64,000 nt of DNA from Tumebacillus permanentifrigoris (GCF_003148565.1 NZ_QGGL01000006.1:1-64000), one strand, 5' to 3'. Counted from the first letter of the stretch, positions 55,951-64,000 are shown. Program-made: numbers and translations. Notes: generated by a model from the sequence alone, not told the origin.

Positions 55951-57193
55951 GTCCGAGCTGGACGCCATCCGCGACGCTGGATTGTACCGCCGCTTGCGAC
56001 GGATGGAGAGCGCGTCCTCGCGGGTTGTGGTGGTGGAGGGGCGCGAGATGTTGATGTGTGCGTCGAACAACTACCTTGGGCTCGCGGATGAGCCGCTTTT
56101 GCAAGAGACGGCGATCGAAGCGATCCGGCAGTTCGGCACGGGGTCGGGTGGATCGAGGTTGACGACAGGGAACACGGCGTTGCATGAGCATCTGGAGCGG
56201 GAGTTGGCGGAGTTCAAAGGGACGGAGGCGGCGTTGCTGTTCAACACGGGGTACATGGCGAACCTCGCGGCGCTGACCACGCTGGTCGGTTCTGGAGACT
56301 TGATTCTCAGCGACAGCCTCAACCACGCTTCGCTGATCGACGGAGCCAGACTCTCGCGCGCTGACGTGCAAATCTACGAGCACTGCAACCTCACAGATTT
56401 GGAAAAAAAGCTCGCAGTCGCGCGCGGTCTGAAAACCTCTGAGTCTGCTGAGTCTGCTGAGTCTGCTGAATGCATCAGCGACTCTCGCATTCGATCTCGC
56501 AAGGGCGGCCTGTACGACCGTATCTTGATCGTCACGGATGGCGTCTTCTCAATGGATGGAGACATCGCCCCACTGCCGGGAATCTGCGATCTGGCAGAGC
56601 GCTACGGGGCTGACGTGATGGTGGATGATGCTCACGCCACCGGGGTGCTAGGCAGCAAAGGGGCTGGTACAGCCGACCACTTCAACTGCCAAACCCGAGT
56701 TGCTGTGCAGATGGGCACGCTGTCCAAAGCACTGGGTGCCGAGGGTGGGTACATCGCGGGCAGCCGCGACATGGTCGAGTATCTGATCAACCGCGCCCGC
56801 CCGTTCATCTACTCCACCGCCATGAGCCCTGCAGGAATCGGTGCCGTATTGGCCGCCCTCCAGATTGTCAAAAACGAGCCTGTGCGCCGTTCGCACTTGC
56901 TCGTGCGCGCCAAACGCTTGCGCCACCAGTTGCTCGCGGCCGACTTCGAGGTGCTCCCAAGCGACACCCCGATCCTTGGCATCGTGCTTGGTGAGGCTGA
57001 TCATGCGGTCCAGTTCGCTCGTGAGTTGGAAGCGGTAGGGGTGTTCGCCCCGGCCATCCGTCCACCGACCGTGCCAGCAGGCACATCCCGAATTCGCCTC
57101 ACTCTGACTGCGTCGCATACAGACGCCGACATGGACTCCATCGTGAAAGCCTTCCAACAGGCCCGAACCAACCTAGCAGAAGGAGGCGCATAA
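55940..57193 (+). CDS. bioF: 8-amino-7-oxononanoate synthase with an inserted loop
   Basis: A 417-residue PLP enzyme joining pimeloyl-CoA and alanine to give KAPA. Motifs ASNNYLGLADEP, GSGGSRLTTGNTALHEHLERELAEFKG, DSLNHASLIDGARLS, DGVFSMDGDIAPLP, DDAHATGVLG and PLP Lys in GTLSKALGAEGGYI are complete. Relative to usual BioF (about 385-395 residues) it has about 24 extra residues at 168-191, starting with SESAESAESAE encoded by a 9-base tandem repeat, just before YDRILIVTDG. The catalytic core is unaffected, so it is probably active. ATG 55940 lies within the end of bioA. Confidence 0.93.
   Translation: MDFKSELDAIRDAGLYRRLRRMESASSRVVVVEGREMLMCASNNYLGLADEPLLQETAIEAIRQFGTGSGGSRLTTGNTALHEHLERELAEFKGTEAALLFNTGYMANLAALTTLVGSGDLILSDSLNHASLIDGARLSRADVQIYEHCNLTDLEKKLAVARGLKTSESAESAESAECISDSRIRSRKGGLYDRILIVTDGVFSMDGDIAPLPGICDLAERYGADVMVDDAHATGVLGSKGAGTADHFNCQTRVAVQMGTLSKALGAEGGYIAGSRDMVEYLINRARPFIYSTAMSPAGIGAVLAALQIVKNEPVRRSHLLVRAKRLRHQLLAADFEVLPSDTPILGIVLGEADHAVQFARELEAVGVFAPAIRPPTVPAGTSRIRLTLTASHTDADMDSIVKAFQQARTNLAEGGA
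56438..56470 (+). repeat. 9-bp tandem repeat in bioF
   Basis: GAGTCTGCT occurs three times in a row from 56441 to 56467, flanked by partial units (TCT before, GAA after). It encodes SAE/ESA repeats in a predicted surface loop. Confidence 0.9.
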
Positions 57194-57197
57194 CAAC

Positions 57198-57902
57198 ATG
57201 TCGCTTTTCATTACAGCCACCGACACGGGCGTTGGCAAAACTCTCGTCTCCGGCGGCATCACTTACGCCCTGCGCGAGCGCGGTCTTGACGTCGGATGCT
57301 GGAAGCCGCTGCAATCGGGCGAACTCGCACACGACCCAGCGGGCGACGCGATGCGGTTAAAAAACCTCGCCGATCTCCCCGACACTGCGGAGCAGATCTG
57401 CGGCTGGTCATTCGCCGAACCGCTCGCCCCCCGACTCGCCGCCGAGCGTGCGGGAGTCGCTCTCCACCGCCGCGACCTGCTCGCCAAGTATGAGGAGGTC
57501 CGGCAGTTGCACGACTACCTGTTGATCGAGGGCGCTGGAGGACTCGCAGTGCCGTTCACAGCAGACACCCGCGTCGTGGATCTCGCCCGCGATCTGGGCC
57601 ATCCCTTGCTGCTGATCGCCCGCGCCGGGCTTGGTACGGTCAATCACACGGTGCTCACCGTCAACTACGCCGAGCAAAATGGACTGAACGTTCGCGGCGT
57701 GATCCTCAGTGGCGGGGGGAGACCTGATGCCGAGATCAGCGAACCTTTCAATGCAGCGTACATCGAAGAATACACCGGAGTTCCGGTGCTCGGCCACGTT
57801 CCGTGGCTTGGTTCCGACCCCACGCTTGAACAGATTCGCGAAACTGTCGAACACACGGTCGACATCGATCGAATCGCCCGCTACCTATTCGGCGGCGACT
57901 AA
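57198..57902 (+). CDS. bioD: Dethiobiotin synthetase
   Basis: A 234-residue ATP- and CO2-dependent enzyme closing the ureido ring of dethiobiotin. P-loop FITATDTGVGKTLVSGG, KPLQSG, IEGAGGLAVPFTADTRVVDLARDL and ARAGLGTVNHTVLTV are complete. It follows bioF by four bases with AGGAGG within the bioF end. Confidence 0.95.
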   Translation: MSLFITATDTGVGKTLVSGGITYALRERGLDVGCWKPLQSGELAHDPAGDAMRLKNLADLPDTAEQICGWSFAEPLAPRLAAERAGVALHRRDLLAKYEEVRQLHDYLLIEGAGGLAVPFTADTRVVDLARDLGHPLLLIARAGLGTVNHTVLTVNYAEQNGLNVRGVILSGGGRPDAEISEPFNAAYIEEYTGVPVLGHVPWLGSDPTLEQIRETVEHTVDIDRIARYLFGGD

Positions 57903-57965
57903 CCTACGCGTTCTACCATTTTCCTATATAAATTCAATTCGTATCTCGAGGAGGAGTATCACCCA

Positions 57966-58961
57966 ATGACGACGACCACCAAGCTCAACTACCGCGAACT
58001 CGCGGAACAAGTCCTGCAAGGCCACGCACTGACCAAGGAGGAAGCACTCGCCCTGCTGGAAGCACCGGATGAAGATCTGCTCGACATCCTGCACTCGGCC
58101 TACGCGATCCGCAAGCACTACTACGGAAACAAAGTCAAACTCAACATGATCATCAACGCCAAGTCCGGCCTCTGCCCGGAAGACTGCGGCTACTGCTCGC
58201 AATCGATCGTCGCGGACACCCCGGTGGAAAAATACGCGATGCTCAACAAGGAATCGATCCTCGCGGGTGCCCAAGAAGCAATCGCTCGCAAAGCGGGCAC
58301 CTACTGCATCGTCGCATCCGGTCGCCGTCCGTCTGACAAAGAACTCGACGGTGTGATCGACGCGATCAAGGAAATCCGCGAGACCACCTCCCTGAAAATC
58401 TGCGCATGCCTCGGCTTCCTCAGCGAAACGCATGCCAGCAAACTGTCCGAAGCAGGTGTGAACCGCTACAACCACAACCTGAACACCTCCAAGGAAAACT
58501 ACGACAACATCTGCTCCACCCATACCTACGATGACCGCGTGGACACCGTGACCAAAGTCAAAGAATCCGGCATGTCGCCGTGCTCTGGCGTGATCATGGG
58601 CCTCGGCGAATCGCCCGAAGAGTTGGTCAACGTGGCCTTCTCGATCAAGTCGCTCGACGTCGACTCGATCCCGGTCAATTTCTTGAACTCGATCGATGGC
58701 ACACCGCTGGAGACCTACAAAAACCTCAACCCGCGCCAATGCCTGAAAGCGGTCGCGATGTTCCGCTTCGTCAACCCGACCAAGGAGATCCGTCTCTCCG
58801 GCGGTCGCGAAATCAACCTGCGCTCGCTACAAGCGATGGGTCTGTACGCGGCGAACTCGATTTTTGTCGGGGACTACCTGACCACCCAAGGCCAAGAACC
58901 GACCTCCGACTGGGGCATGATTCAAGACCTCGGTTTCGAAATTGAGGAGTGCGCACTCTAA
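57966..58961 (+). CDS. bioB: Biotin synthase
   Basis: A 331-residue radical SAM enzyme inserting sulfur into dethiobiotin. The SAM cluster motif is C-x3-C-x2-C (CPEDCGYC) followed by SQS; the second cluster ligands lie in ASGRRPSDKEL, LKICACLGF, YNHNLNTS and the LSGGREINLR end. GAGGAGG precedes ATG 57966. Last gene of the biotin operon; no terminator hairpin is evident directly after it. Confidence 0.96.
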   Translation: MTTTTKLNYRELAEQVLQGHALTKEEALALLEAPDEDLLDILHSAYAIRKHYYGNKVKLNMIINAKSGLCPEDCGYCSQSIVADTPVEKYAMLNKESILAGAQEAIARKAGTYCIVASGRRPSDKELDGVIDAIKEIRETTSLKICACLGFLSETHASKLSEAGVNRYNHNLNTSKENYDNICSTHTYDDRVDTVTKVKESGMSPCSGVIMGLGESPEELVNVAFSIKSLDVDSIPVNFLNSIDGTPLETYKNLNPRQCLKAVAMFRFVNPTKEIRLSGGREINLRSLQAMGLYAANSIFVGDYLTTQGQEPTSDWGMIQDLGFEIEECAL

Positions 58962-59050
58962 AAGTTAGAGAAAGTTCACTTGCATCTCCTGACCATTTGG
59001 TCTAGTCTTAATGTGTACCATATCACCTGAGGAAGAAAGGAGAGTGCACA

Positions 59051-59407
59051 ATGGCAGCTGTGAAAACCGTTTTAGGGCTGGTACCTAACCTGATGTTCTC
59101 GACACGTATCGCGGAGTTGGCGAGCACGATGGGTGGACTTGTGACTCTAGTATCGTCGAATGAGGAAGTCGTGGAGAAGTTGGACATTCATCCGTCTTTG
59201 GTTATTCTCGATCTGACAGCGGTGCAACCCGGTTGGCAGGAGATGGTTGCTAAGGCGAAGGAAGCAGGCGTCCCTGTGCTCGCTTACGGACCTCACGTTG
59301 ATGTGGAGGCCCATGAGGCAGCACAAGCGGCAGGCTGTGACGAAGTTGTCGCGAACTCGAAGTTCAAGATCGATCTTCCGAACCTTCTGAAAAAATACCT
59401 CGCGTAA
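59051..59407 (+). CDS. Receiver-like (CheY-fold) protein, probably degenerate
   Basis: A 118-residue protein with the alternating beta/alpha pattern of receivers. It keeps a central Asp (LVILDLTAVQPGW) and VPVLAYGPHVDVEAHEAAQAAGCDEVVANSKF, but the paired acidic residues after strand 1 are replaced (LVPNLMFS) and the last Lys is in another context. Phosphorylation is doubtful. GAAGAAAGGAG precedes ATG 59051. It stands alone. Confidence 0.7.
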   Translation: MAAVKTVLGLVPNLMFSTRIAELASTMGGLVTLVSSNEEVVEKLDIHPSLVILDLTAVQPGWQEMVAKAKEAGVPVLAYGPHVDVEAHEAAQAAGCDEVVANSKFKIDLPNLLKKYLA

Positions 59408-59424
59408 CGTGCGAGCGGATAGCC

Positions 59425-59468
59425 TGTAAAAGCCCGACCCCTTCGCGTGAAGGGAGTCGGGCTTTTTT
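59425..59468. terminator. Terminator between receiver-like and cupin genes
   Basis: AAAAGCCCGACCCCTTC and GAAGGGAGTCGGGCTTTT pair with one bulge around GCGT. Confidence 0.92.
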
Positions 59469-59481
59469 GTGTGCGTGAGTC

Positions 59482-59817
59482 TTAGTGGTGCTTGGACGGG
59501 TGACAGACTTCGGTGCAGATCAACTCGGACTCGCCGTTGTTGACCATTCGCGCTTGCACGCCAGACGGTACGTAGACGATCGAACCGCTTGCGACATCGA
59601 TCACTTCTTCTGTGCCATTGTTGAGGTAGAATTGACCTGAGCCAGAGAGACAGACGTACACTTGATCGCCAGGGCGGGTGCCTTGGTAGTTCATCGTTTG
59701 TCCAGGACGAAAATAATACGTGTTGGTCGTCAGGTCGGCACCGGTGAAGTTGTTGACTTTGCCGACTTGGCTTTCATCAAAAGCGGGATTTTGAAAAACG
59801 GTTTCCGCACGGTTCAT
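59482..59817 (-). CDS. Cupin-domain protein
   Basis: A 111-residue single-domain cupin: YYFRPGQTMNYQGTRPGDQVYVCLSGSGQFYL (motif 1, with His positions partly replaced), then GSIVYVPSGVQARMVNNGES (motif 2) and a CHPSKHH tail that could bind metal. ATG 59817 follows GGAGGCTCC. Function unknown. Confidence 0.82.
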   Translation of the reverse strand: MNRAETVFQNPAFDESQVGKVNNFTGADLTTNTYYFRPGQTMNYQGTRPGDQVYVCLSGSGQFYLNNGTEEVIDVASGSIVYVPSGVQARMVNNGESELICTEVCHPSKHH

Positions 59818-59907
59818 CAGATGGAGCCTCCTTCCCAAACTTCCTGCGCGGATAGTTTGTGCAGGGCTGGTGGATTTTAACCGAACAGAGAGAAAGCAGG
59901 CGATTCC

Positions 59908-60426
59908 ATGCCAGACGGACTTGGCTACATCCCAGACAGCTTGGCACCGGGGTTGAAGGTGCTTTTTATCGGATACAATCCCTCGCTACGATCAGGCGAG
60001 GTCGGGCATAATTATGCAGGGAAAAACAATCGCTTCTGGAAGCTGTTGCACGAATCCGGCTTGACGGTGCGCCGCATGCATCCGACAGAGGATCGGGACC
60101 TGCTCCACGTCGGATATGGTTTCACGAACATCGTGTCCCGACCGACACGGCGCGCGGACGAGATCACGAAGGACGAGTATGCACAGGGTCGGCTACGGTT
60201 GCAGGCGTTGTTGCGGGAGCACCGCCCGCAGGTCGCGTGCTTCGTCGGCAAGGGTGTCTATGAACAGTACGCCCAAGTCAAAAACATTCGATGGGGGGCA
60301 CAACCGCACCCGACGATCGAGGGCGTGATCGATTTCGTCGCCCCCTCGTCCAGCGGGTTGGTCAGGATGCCCTATCCCGCGATCTTGCAGATTTACCACG
60401 ACCTATGGACAGTCGTCGACAAGTAG
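59908..60426 (+). CDS. mug: Mug/TDG-type mismatch-specific DNA glycosylase
   Basis: A 172-residue family 2 uracil-DNA glycosylase: LKVLFIGYNPSLRSGEVGHNYAGKNNRFWKLLHESGL (motif 1 and the helix that follows), YGFTNIVSRPTRRADE and the second motif FVAPSSSGLVRMPY. It removes U or T opposite G. AGAGAAAGCAGG lies before ATG 59908. Divergent from the cupin gene. Confidence 0.88.
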   Translation: MPDGLGYIPDSLAPGLKVLFIGYNPSLRSGEVGHNYAGKNNRFWKLLHESGLTVRRMHPTEDRDLLHVGYGFTNIVSRPTRRADEITKDEYAQGRLRLQALLREHRPQVACFVGKGVYEQYAQVKNIRWGAQPHPTIEGVIDFVAPSSSGLVRMPYPAILQIYHDLWTVVDK

Positions 60427-60476
60427 GAAATCCGTTATACTTGCTCTAAAGAGATACCCAAAAGGAGATGACCCCT

Positions 60477-61427
60477 GTGGTTCTGCTCACCACGTGCCCC
60501 GTCAGCGACCGTCACGTCGCCACGATCCGCGAGATCGCACCAGCTCTGGACATCCGCGTCTTCAAAAGCATCGACGATGCAAAACAAGACCTAGCGGACG
60601 CCCAGATCATGATCACATATGGAGAAGACCTCACCCCCGAGCTCGTCGCCGCCTGCCCGAACTTGAAATGGATTCAAGTGATCAGCGCCGGACTCGAACT
60701 GATGCCGTTCCCGGCGCTTGACGCCCGCGACATCCTCGTCACAAACGCTCGGGGCATCCACAAAGTCCCGATGGCCGAGTACACGATCGGGCTGATCCTG
60801 ATGTTCTCGCGCCGATTTGTGGAACTCTATCGCAATCAGCAAAAACGTCTCTGGGATCGCACGATCCGCATCGACGAACTGTCCGGCCAGACGCTTGGCA
60901 TCATCGGCGCAGGTGCAATCGGTTCCGAGATCGCCAAGCGGGCACAGGCGTTTGGCATGCACACGCTCGGCGTGGCAGCGACCCAGCGTGAAGTCGCAGG
61001 CATCGATGAGATGTTCGACAGCTCCGGCCTCGATCATGTGTTGCAACGCAGCGACTACATCGTGGTTATCGTCCCGCTGACCGACCAGACGCGCGGCCTG
61101 ATCGGTGCGCGGGAAATCGGGCTGATGAAGGAATCTGCCGTGTTGATCAACATCGCCCGCGGGTTGGTGGTCGACGAGCACGCGCTGTTGACCGCCCTCC
61201 AAGCGCAGAAAATTCGCGGCGCGGGCCTCGACGTTTTTGTCGAAGAGCCGTTGCCGGAGGATCATCCGTTCTGGAGCTTGGAAAATGTCGTCCTGACCCC
61301 GCATCTGTCCAGCCGTTCTCCGAAATATATGGAGCGTGCCCAAGAGATCTTCCGCCACAACCTGCGCGTCTACACCAGCGGGGTTGGGGAGATGATCAAC
61401 GTGATCGACACGAAAAAAGGCTACTAA
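60477..61427 (+). CDS. D-2-hydroxyacid dehydrogenase
   Basis: About 316 residues. The catalytic domain has KWIQVISAGLELMP and NARGIHKVPMAEYTIGLIL; the nucleotide domain GQTLGIIGAGAIGSEIAKRAQAFG; active-site Arg in LINIARGLVVDE, Glu in VFVEEPLPEDHPFW and His in VVLTPHLSS. It reduces a 2-keto acid with NAD(P)H; substrate unknown. GTG 60477 lies nine bases after AAAAGGAG; ATG 60468 would be too close. Confidence 0.92.
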   Translation: MVLLTTCPVSDRHVATIREIAPALDIRVFKSIDDAKQDLADAQIMITYGEDLTPELVAACPNLKWIQVISAGLELMPFPALDARDILVTNARGIHKVPMAEYTIGLILMFSRRFVELYRNQQKRLWDRTIRIDELSGQTLGIIGAGAIGSEIAKRAQAFGMHTLGVAATQREVAGIDEMFDSSGLDHVLQRSDYIVVIVPLTDQTRGLIGAREIGLMKESAVLINIARGLVVDEHALLTALQAQKIRGAGLDVFVEEPLPEDHPFWSLENVVLTPHLSSRSPKYMERAQEIFRHNLRVYTSGVGEMINVIDTKKGY

Positions 61428-61460
61428 GACCGTACCAGCAGGCATTGAAGGAGTGATTTT

Positions 61461-62099
61461 GTGCAATTCACAGGTTTTGAACCGCAAGATTTTGACGTGT
61501 TCACGATTGATGGACTTCAACCGCGCATGGATGCGTTGATCGCCAATCTGCGCGTAAAATTGACGCAACTAGGCGTCGACTGCACCCCGCTGCTCAGCGA
61601 GTTGACGGGCGAGGAGATGTTCGCGCACGTCGCCAAGCATGCCCGCCGCAAAACCAACCCGCCGCACGATTCCTGGGTGGCGTGGAGCAAGAACAAAAAA
61701 GGGTACAAGATGTACCCGCACTTCCAGATCGGGGCTTGGAATACCCACGCGTTTATCCAATTCGGGATCATCTACGAATCTCCGATGAAGGGCGTGTTCG
61801 CCGAGCAGATGCTCGTCCACCTCGACGAGATCAAACAGACACTGCCATCCCATTATCTCTGGTACCCGGACCACATGAATCCACAAGGGATGGTCATGTC
61901 CGAGATGGAACAGGCCGACTACGACCGCATCGCACACCGCCTCGCCAATCAGAAAAACGGCGAAGTGATGATCGGGACGACCATCCCGCGCGACGAGGCG
62001 ATCCAGCTGTCTCCAGAGGCGTTTCTGGCCCGTGCCACCGAGGTTTTTCAGACGTTGGCACCGCTGTACCAACTCGCATTTTCCACCGTTTCCGTCTAA
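61461..62099 (+). CDS. DUF1054 family protein (YktB-like)
   Basis: A 212-residue protein of the UPF0637/DUF1054 family: FTGFEPQDFDVFTIDGLQPRMDAL, HVAKHARRKTNPPHDSWVAWSKNKKGYKMYPHFQIG and FGIIYESPMKG are typical. Function unknown. GAAGGAGTG precedes GTG 61461. Confidence 0.9.
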   Translation: MQFTGFEPQDFDVFTIDGLQPRMDALIANLRVKLTQLGVDCTPLLSELTGEEMFAHVAKHARRKTNPPHDSWVAWSKNKKGYKMYPHFQIGAWNTHAFIQFGIIYESPMKGVFAEQMLVHLDEIKQTLPSHYLWYPDHMNPQGMVMSEMEQADYDRIAHRLANQKNGEVMIGTTIPRDEAIQLSPEAFLARATEVFQTLAPLYQLAFSTVSV

Positions 62100-62101
62100 G
62101 C

Positions 62102-62141
62102 CAAAGACACCGTCCACGCTTGTGGGGCGGTGTCTTTTTTG
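62102..62141 (+). terminator. Terminator after the DUF1054 gene
   Basis: AAAGACACCG and CGGTGTCTTT pair around an inner CC/GG stem, followed by TTT. Confidence 0.88.
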
Positions 62142-62213
62142 TCGAAACAGATGTCGAATGTAAGGGGTTGATGAGAACCTTCGTCGTATTTGTTAATAGT
62201 TACCTTTTTGCTC

Positions 62214-62242
62214 TTGAAGTTCTAGTGAAGGCATCCTATAGT
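62214..62242 (+). promoter_or_regulatory. Promoter of the TPR receptor gene
   Basis: TTGAAG (62214-62219), 17-base spacer, TATAGT (62237-62242). Confidence 0.6.
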
Positions 62243-62285
62243 AATAGACACGAACCACTTTGAGAGCAGAGGAGGAGGGAACACA

Positions 62286-63380
62286 GTGGAGTCTACCGTA
62301 CAGATCCGGACGATCGAAGAATTGCACCAAGAACTGCACAGGCTAGAGCTATTGGTGGAGAGCGACCCGGATGTAGCCCTTCAATCGATCGGTGAAGGTA
62401 TCGCCGATTGGGAGATGCTGGTGCGGAAAACTTTTGACTTCCCTCTGGCATTGCGAATTGGTGAACTGTTGGAGAAGGCGAAACACTTCTGGCTTGCCCT
62501 GAACTGGTACCAATGGGCGGTGGAAGCCGATGATGCCAGTCCTGATCTGACCACGATCTCGCGTGTGATGCGTTCCAAAGGCCGAATCTACATACGTCTA
62601 GGCATGCACCAGGATGCACTGCGAGTCCTGCAACGGGTCGAAGAACTAGGAGTTCCGGATACAGCGGACTCGATGGATCTCCCGACACTTTGGCAAAACC
62701 TCTCGATGGTGCACTCGACCTTGGGTCAATTCGATGAATCGATTCAGTACGCAGAACGCGCTCTGCACCGATTTCAGGAGAAGGGGGACACGCATCGCGT
62801 GTGTATCCTCGAATTCATGATCGGTAGCGATCTCAAGTCGTTGAAGCGGTTCGAAGACTCCTGCGAATACCTCACGAGGTCACGCAAGGGCATGGAGCAA
62901 CACAAGGATTACTTTCACTTGGCCCGGTCTTGGCATAACTATGCTGAGCTGATGAGGGATTGGGGACGGATGGAAGAGGCCGTAGCCGCTTGGCGGATGT
63001 CGCTGGAAATGAAAAAGCGCACCAAAGACCATGCCGGACAGGTCAACACCTTGCTCTCGATCACCAAATACTTTATCAGCCGGCAGGAGTGGCACAGTGC
63101 TCTGCGCTATGTGACTCAGGCGTTCCCACTCTGTCACCCATACAGACTTCACGACCAGGAAGTCAAGTCGTTGGACTGTTGGGCCACGATTCTTTACGAG
63201 CTCGGGAGATATTCCGAACTCGAAGTTGTGGCAACTCGTGCAACCTATTTGCTAGAGCGAGTGGCAGTCAAGCATCATGTGATCATGCTGTTACACAAAG
63301 TAACCGAGTACTTTCGGCAGATCGGCCGCAACGACTTGGCCGGAGAGTATGGCAGCAAAGCAGTCCAAAACCAAAGTTGA
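62286..63380 (+). CDS. TPR protein, Rap/RRNPP-like peptide receptor
   Basis: A 364-residue all-helical protein with about six tetratricopeptide repeats (WLALNWYQWAVEADD, IYIRLGMHQDALRVLQRVEE, MVHSTLGQFDESIQYAERAL, CEYLTRSRKGMEQHKDYFHLARSWHNYAELMRDWGRMEEAVAAW). Length and an N-terminal helical part without HTH resemble Rap phosphatases. A secreted 54-residue pro-peptide gene follows by 14 bases, the Rap-Phr arrangement. The target (Spo0F, ComA or other) is unknown. GGAGGAGGG precedes GTG 62286. Confidence 0.8.
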   Translation: MESTVQIRTIEELHQELHRLELLVESDPDVALQSIGEGIADWEMLVRKTFDFPLALRIGELLEKAKHFWLALNWYQWAVEADDASPDLTTISRVMRSKGRIYIRLGMHQDALRVLQRVEELGVPDTADSMDLPTLWQNLSMVHSTLGQFDESIQYAERALHRFQEKGDTHRVCILEFMIGSDLKSLKRFEDSCEYLTRSRKGMEQHKDYFHLARSWHNYAELMRDWGRMEEAVAAWRMSLEMKKRTKDHAGQVNTLLSITKYFISRQEWHSALRYVTQAFPLCHPYRLHDQEVKSLDCWATILYELGRYSELEVVATRATYLLERVAVKHHVIMLLHKVTEYFRQIGRNDLAGEYGSKAVQNQS

Positions 63381-63394
63381 GGGAGGAATTTCCG

Positions 63395-63559
63395 ATGAAA
63401 CTGAAAGTTTGGATGGGGATCGCCTTGGTATGTAGTCTGTTGGTGGCTGGTAGCAGTTCCATTTTCGTGGCAGAAATGGACCCCCCGCTACCGTTTTCGC
63501 AAGCAAATCAGGTAGCAATCAATGATCAGCCAGATCCGTTTACGATCACTGTAGGCTGA
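63395..63559 (+). CDS. Secreted Phr-like signalling pro-peptide (54 aa)
   Basis: MKLKVWMGIALVCSLLVAGS is a clear export signal. The mature part (SSIFVAEMDPPLPFSQANQV then AINDQPDPFTITVG) is short and polar, as in Phr peptides whose last five to seven residues become the signal. GGGAGGAATT precedes ATG 63395. Close coupling to the TPR gene is the main evidence. The mature signal cannot be told; the C-terminal end is the usual place. Confidence 0.72.
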   Translation: MKLKVWMGIALVCSLLVAGSSSIFVAEMDPPLPFSQANQVAINDQPDPFTITVG

Positions 63560-63573
63560 ATTTACGATACCAA

Positions 63574-63603
63574 GCAGAAGGTCGAGGCCTTCTGCTTTTT
63601 TAC
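63574..63603. terminator. Terminator after the TPR/Phr-like pair
   Basis: AGCAGAAGG pairs with CCTTCTGCT around TCGAGG, followed by a T run. Confidence 0.9.
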
Positions 63604-63608
63604 TGCCC

Positions 63609-64000
63609 TTAGAGCCGTATCGGTTCGCTGGAGAGGAGGAGTTGATCTACCGTATGTTCGCGCAGCTTTTGTTGCAAACCGGAGGAGAGGAGAATCGACA
63701 GGACGAGCGCATTTTCCTGAGCGTCTCTGTTGACGGCGCTATGCACGACTTCACGGCTGATGTTCAGCCACTGACCAGAGGAGAGCGCCTGTCGCTCCGC
63801 CCCCACAGTCACTTCGAGTTGCCCTTGCAAGAGCAGCGAAAACTCGTCACCACTGTGGGTGTGCGCCGGAACTTCCGAGCCGGGCTCCACCTCTAAGAGC
63901 ATCACTTCCGCGTGGTTGCGTTCACCGAGGAAACTCAGGTACAGACCGTGTTGCTTCATTAATTCGACAACATCTGACGTTTGTTTCTCGTGCTTGACGT
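63609..64000 (-). CDS. Cupin-domain protein, cut by the window end
   Basis: The frame is open to the last base of the window, so the start lies outside or is ATG 63959. The inner ATG has no clear ribosome site and the upstream codons (KHEKQTSDVVELMKQHG) look coding. The body is a cupin: AEVMLLEVEPGSEVPAHTHSGDEFSLLLQGQLEV (motif 1 with H-x-H and Glu) and LSSGQWLNISREVVHSAVN (motif 2 with His). It may be the C-terminal half of an XRE-cupin regulator; that cannot be seen here. Confidence 0.75.
   Translation of the reverse strand, partial: VKHEKQTSDVVELMKQHGLYLSFLGERNHAEVMLLEVEPGSEVPAHTHSGDEFSLLLQGQLEVTVGAERQALSSGQWLNISREVVHSAVNRDAQENALVLSILLSSGLQQKLREHTVDQLLLSSEPIRL

Noticed and set aside
1-64000. 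tRNA, rRNA, CRISPR arrays, intact insertion sequences, phage integrase or attachment sites
   Set aside because: I looked for their usual motifs on both strands and saw none that I could support.

Overview
The window reads as chromosome of a moderately GC-rich, endospore-forming Bacillales bacterium. An Alicyclobacillaceae/Tumebacillus-like genome would fit, but that genus is my inference. Supporting signs are an RsfA-type sporulation regulator, S-layer-homology (SLH) proteins, FapR-box control of FabI and FabL, a bioWAFDB operon behind a BirA box, a SigO/RsoA-like split sigma factor, ECF vitamin transport, and strong AGGAGG ribosome sites with frequent GTG/TTG starts. I see no rRNA, tRNA, CRISPR array or intact insertion sequence.

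Bases 1-8565 are an accessory region, visibly more AT-rich in places. It holds an N-terminally truncated RNase HIII gene and three decayed RNase HIII fragments, several followed by a related hairpin. Between them lie single accessory genes: a GNAT acetyltransferase, an effector-binding protein that has lost its AraC DNA-binding half, a secreted discoidin/FN3 protein, an orphan class I lanthipeptide precursor, and a DUF4362 lipoprotein. The best candidate new system is at 5901-8456: a strong promoter, a 23-codon peptide gene, a hairpin, a ThiF/E1-like enzyme with a peptide-binding N-domain, and an MFS exporter. The layout matches microcin C and pantocin clusters, but the peptide lacks the residues those pathways modify.

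Bases 8700-25530 are mostly core genes: ABC-F ATPase, thioesterase, dUTPase, rpsD, an ECF sigma/anti-sigma/envelope operon, MarR regulator, BCP-type peroxiredoxin, GGDEF/HD-GYP protein, mutY, a serine-hydrolase pseudoenzyme, SGNH hydrolase, GntR regulator and YitT. Two HesB/IscA-like genes (21141-21431 and 32861-33178) each carry an in-frame TGA at the conserved cysteine codon, followed at a similar distance by hairpins with a compensatory base-pair change. They are best read as selenoproteins that ordinary gene calling breaks.

Bases 25600-42100 hold a c-di-GMP-I riboswitch over a small secreted protein, a Wzz/BY-kinase-like protein, a glycosyltransferase, a two-component system, fabI, DUF4178/DUF4247 genes, a succinate-semialdehyde dehydrogenase, a metallophosphoesterase and fabL.

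Bases 42190-50100 are a cobalamin-riboswitch regulon: two surface proteins with transcobalamin-like DUF4430 domains, a complete ECF transporter (T, fused A-A, S) and an SLH-anchored alpha/alpha-barrel protein. Together they resemble the two halves of animal intrinsic factor/transcobalamin encoded separately.

Bases 50100-64000 hold rsfA, a HAD phosphatase, the SigO/RsoA-like pair, MgtC, the biotin operon, a receiver-like protein, two cupins, a Mug-type glycosylase, a D-2-hydroxyacid dehydrogenase, a DUF1054 protein and a TPR receptor/secreted pro-peptide pair of Rap-Phr type.
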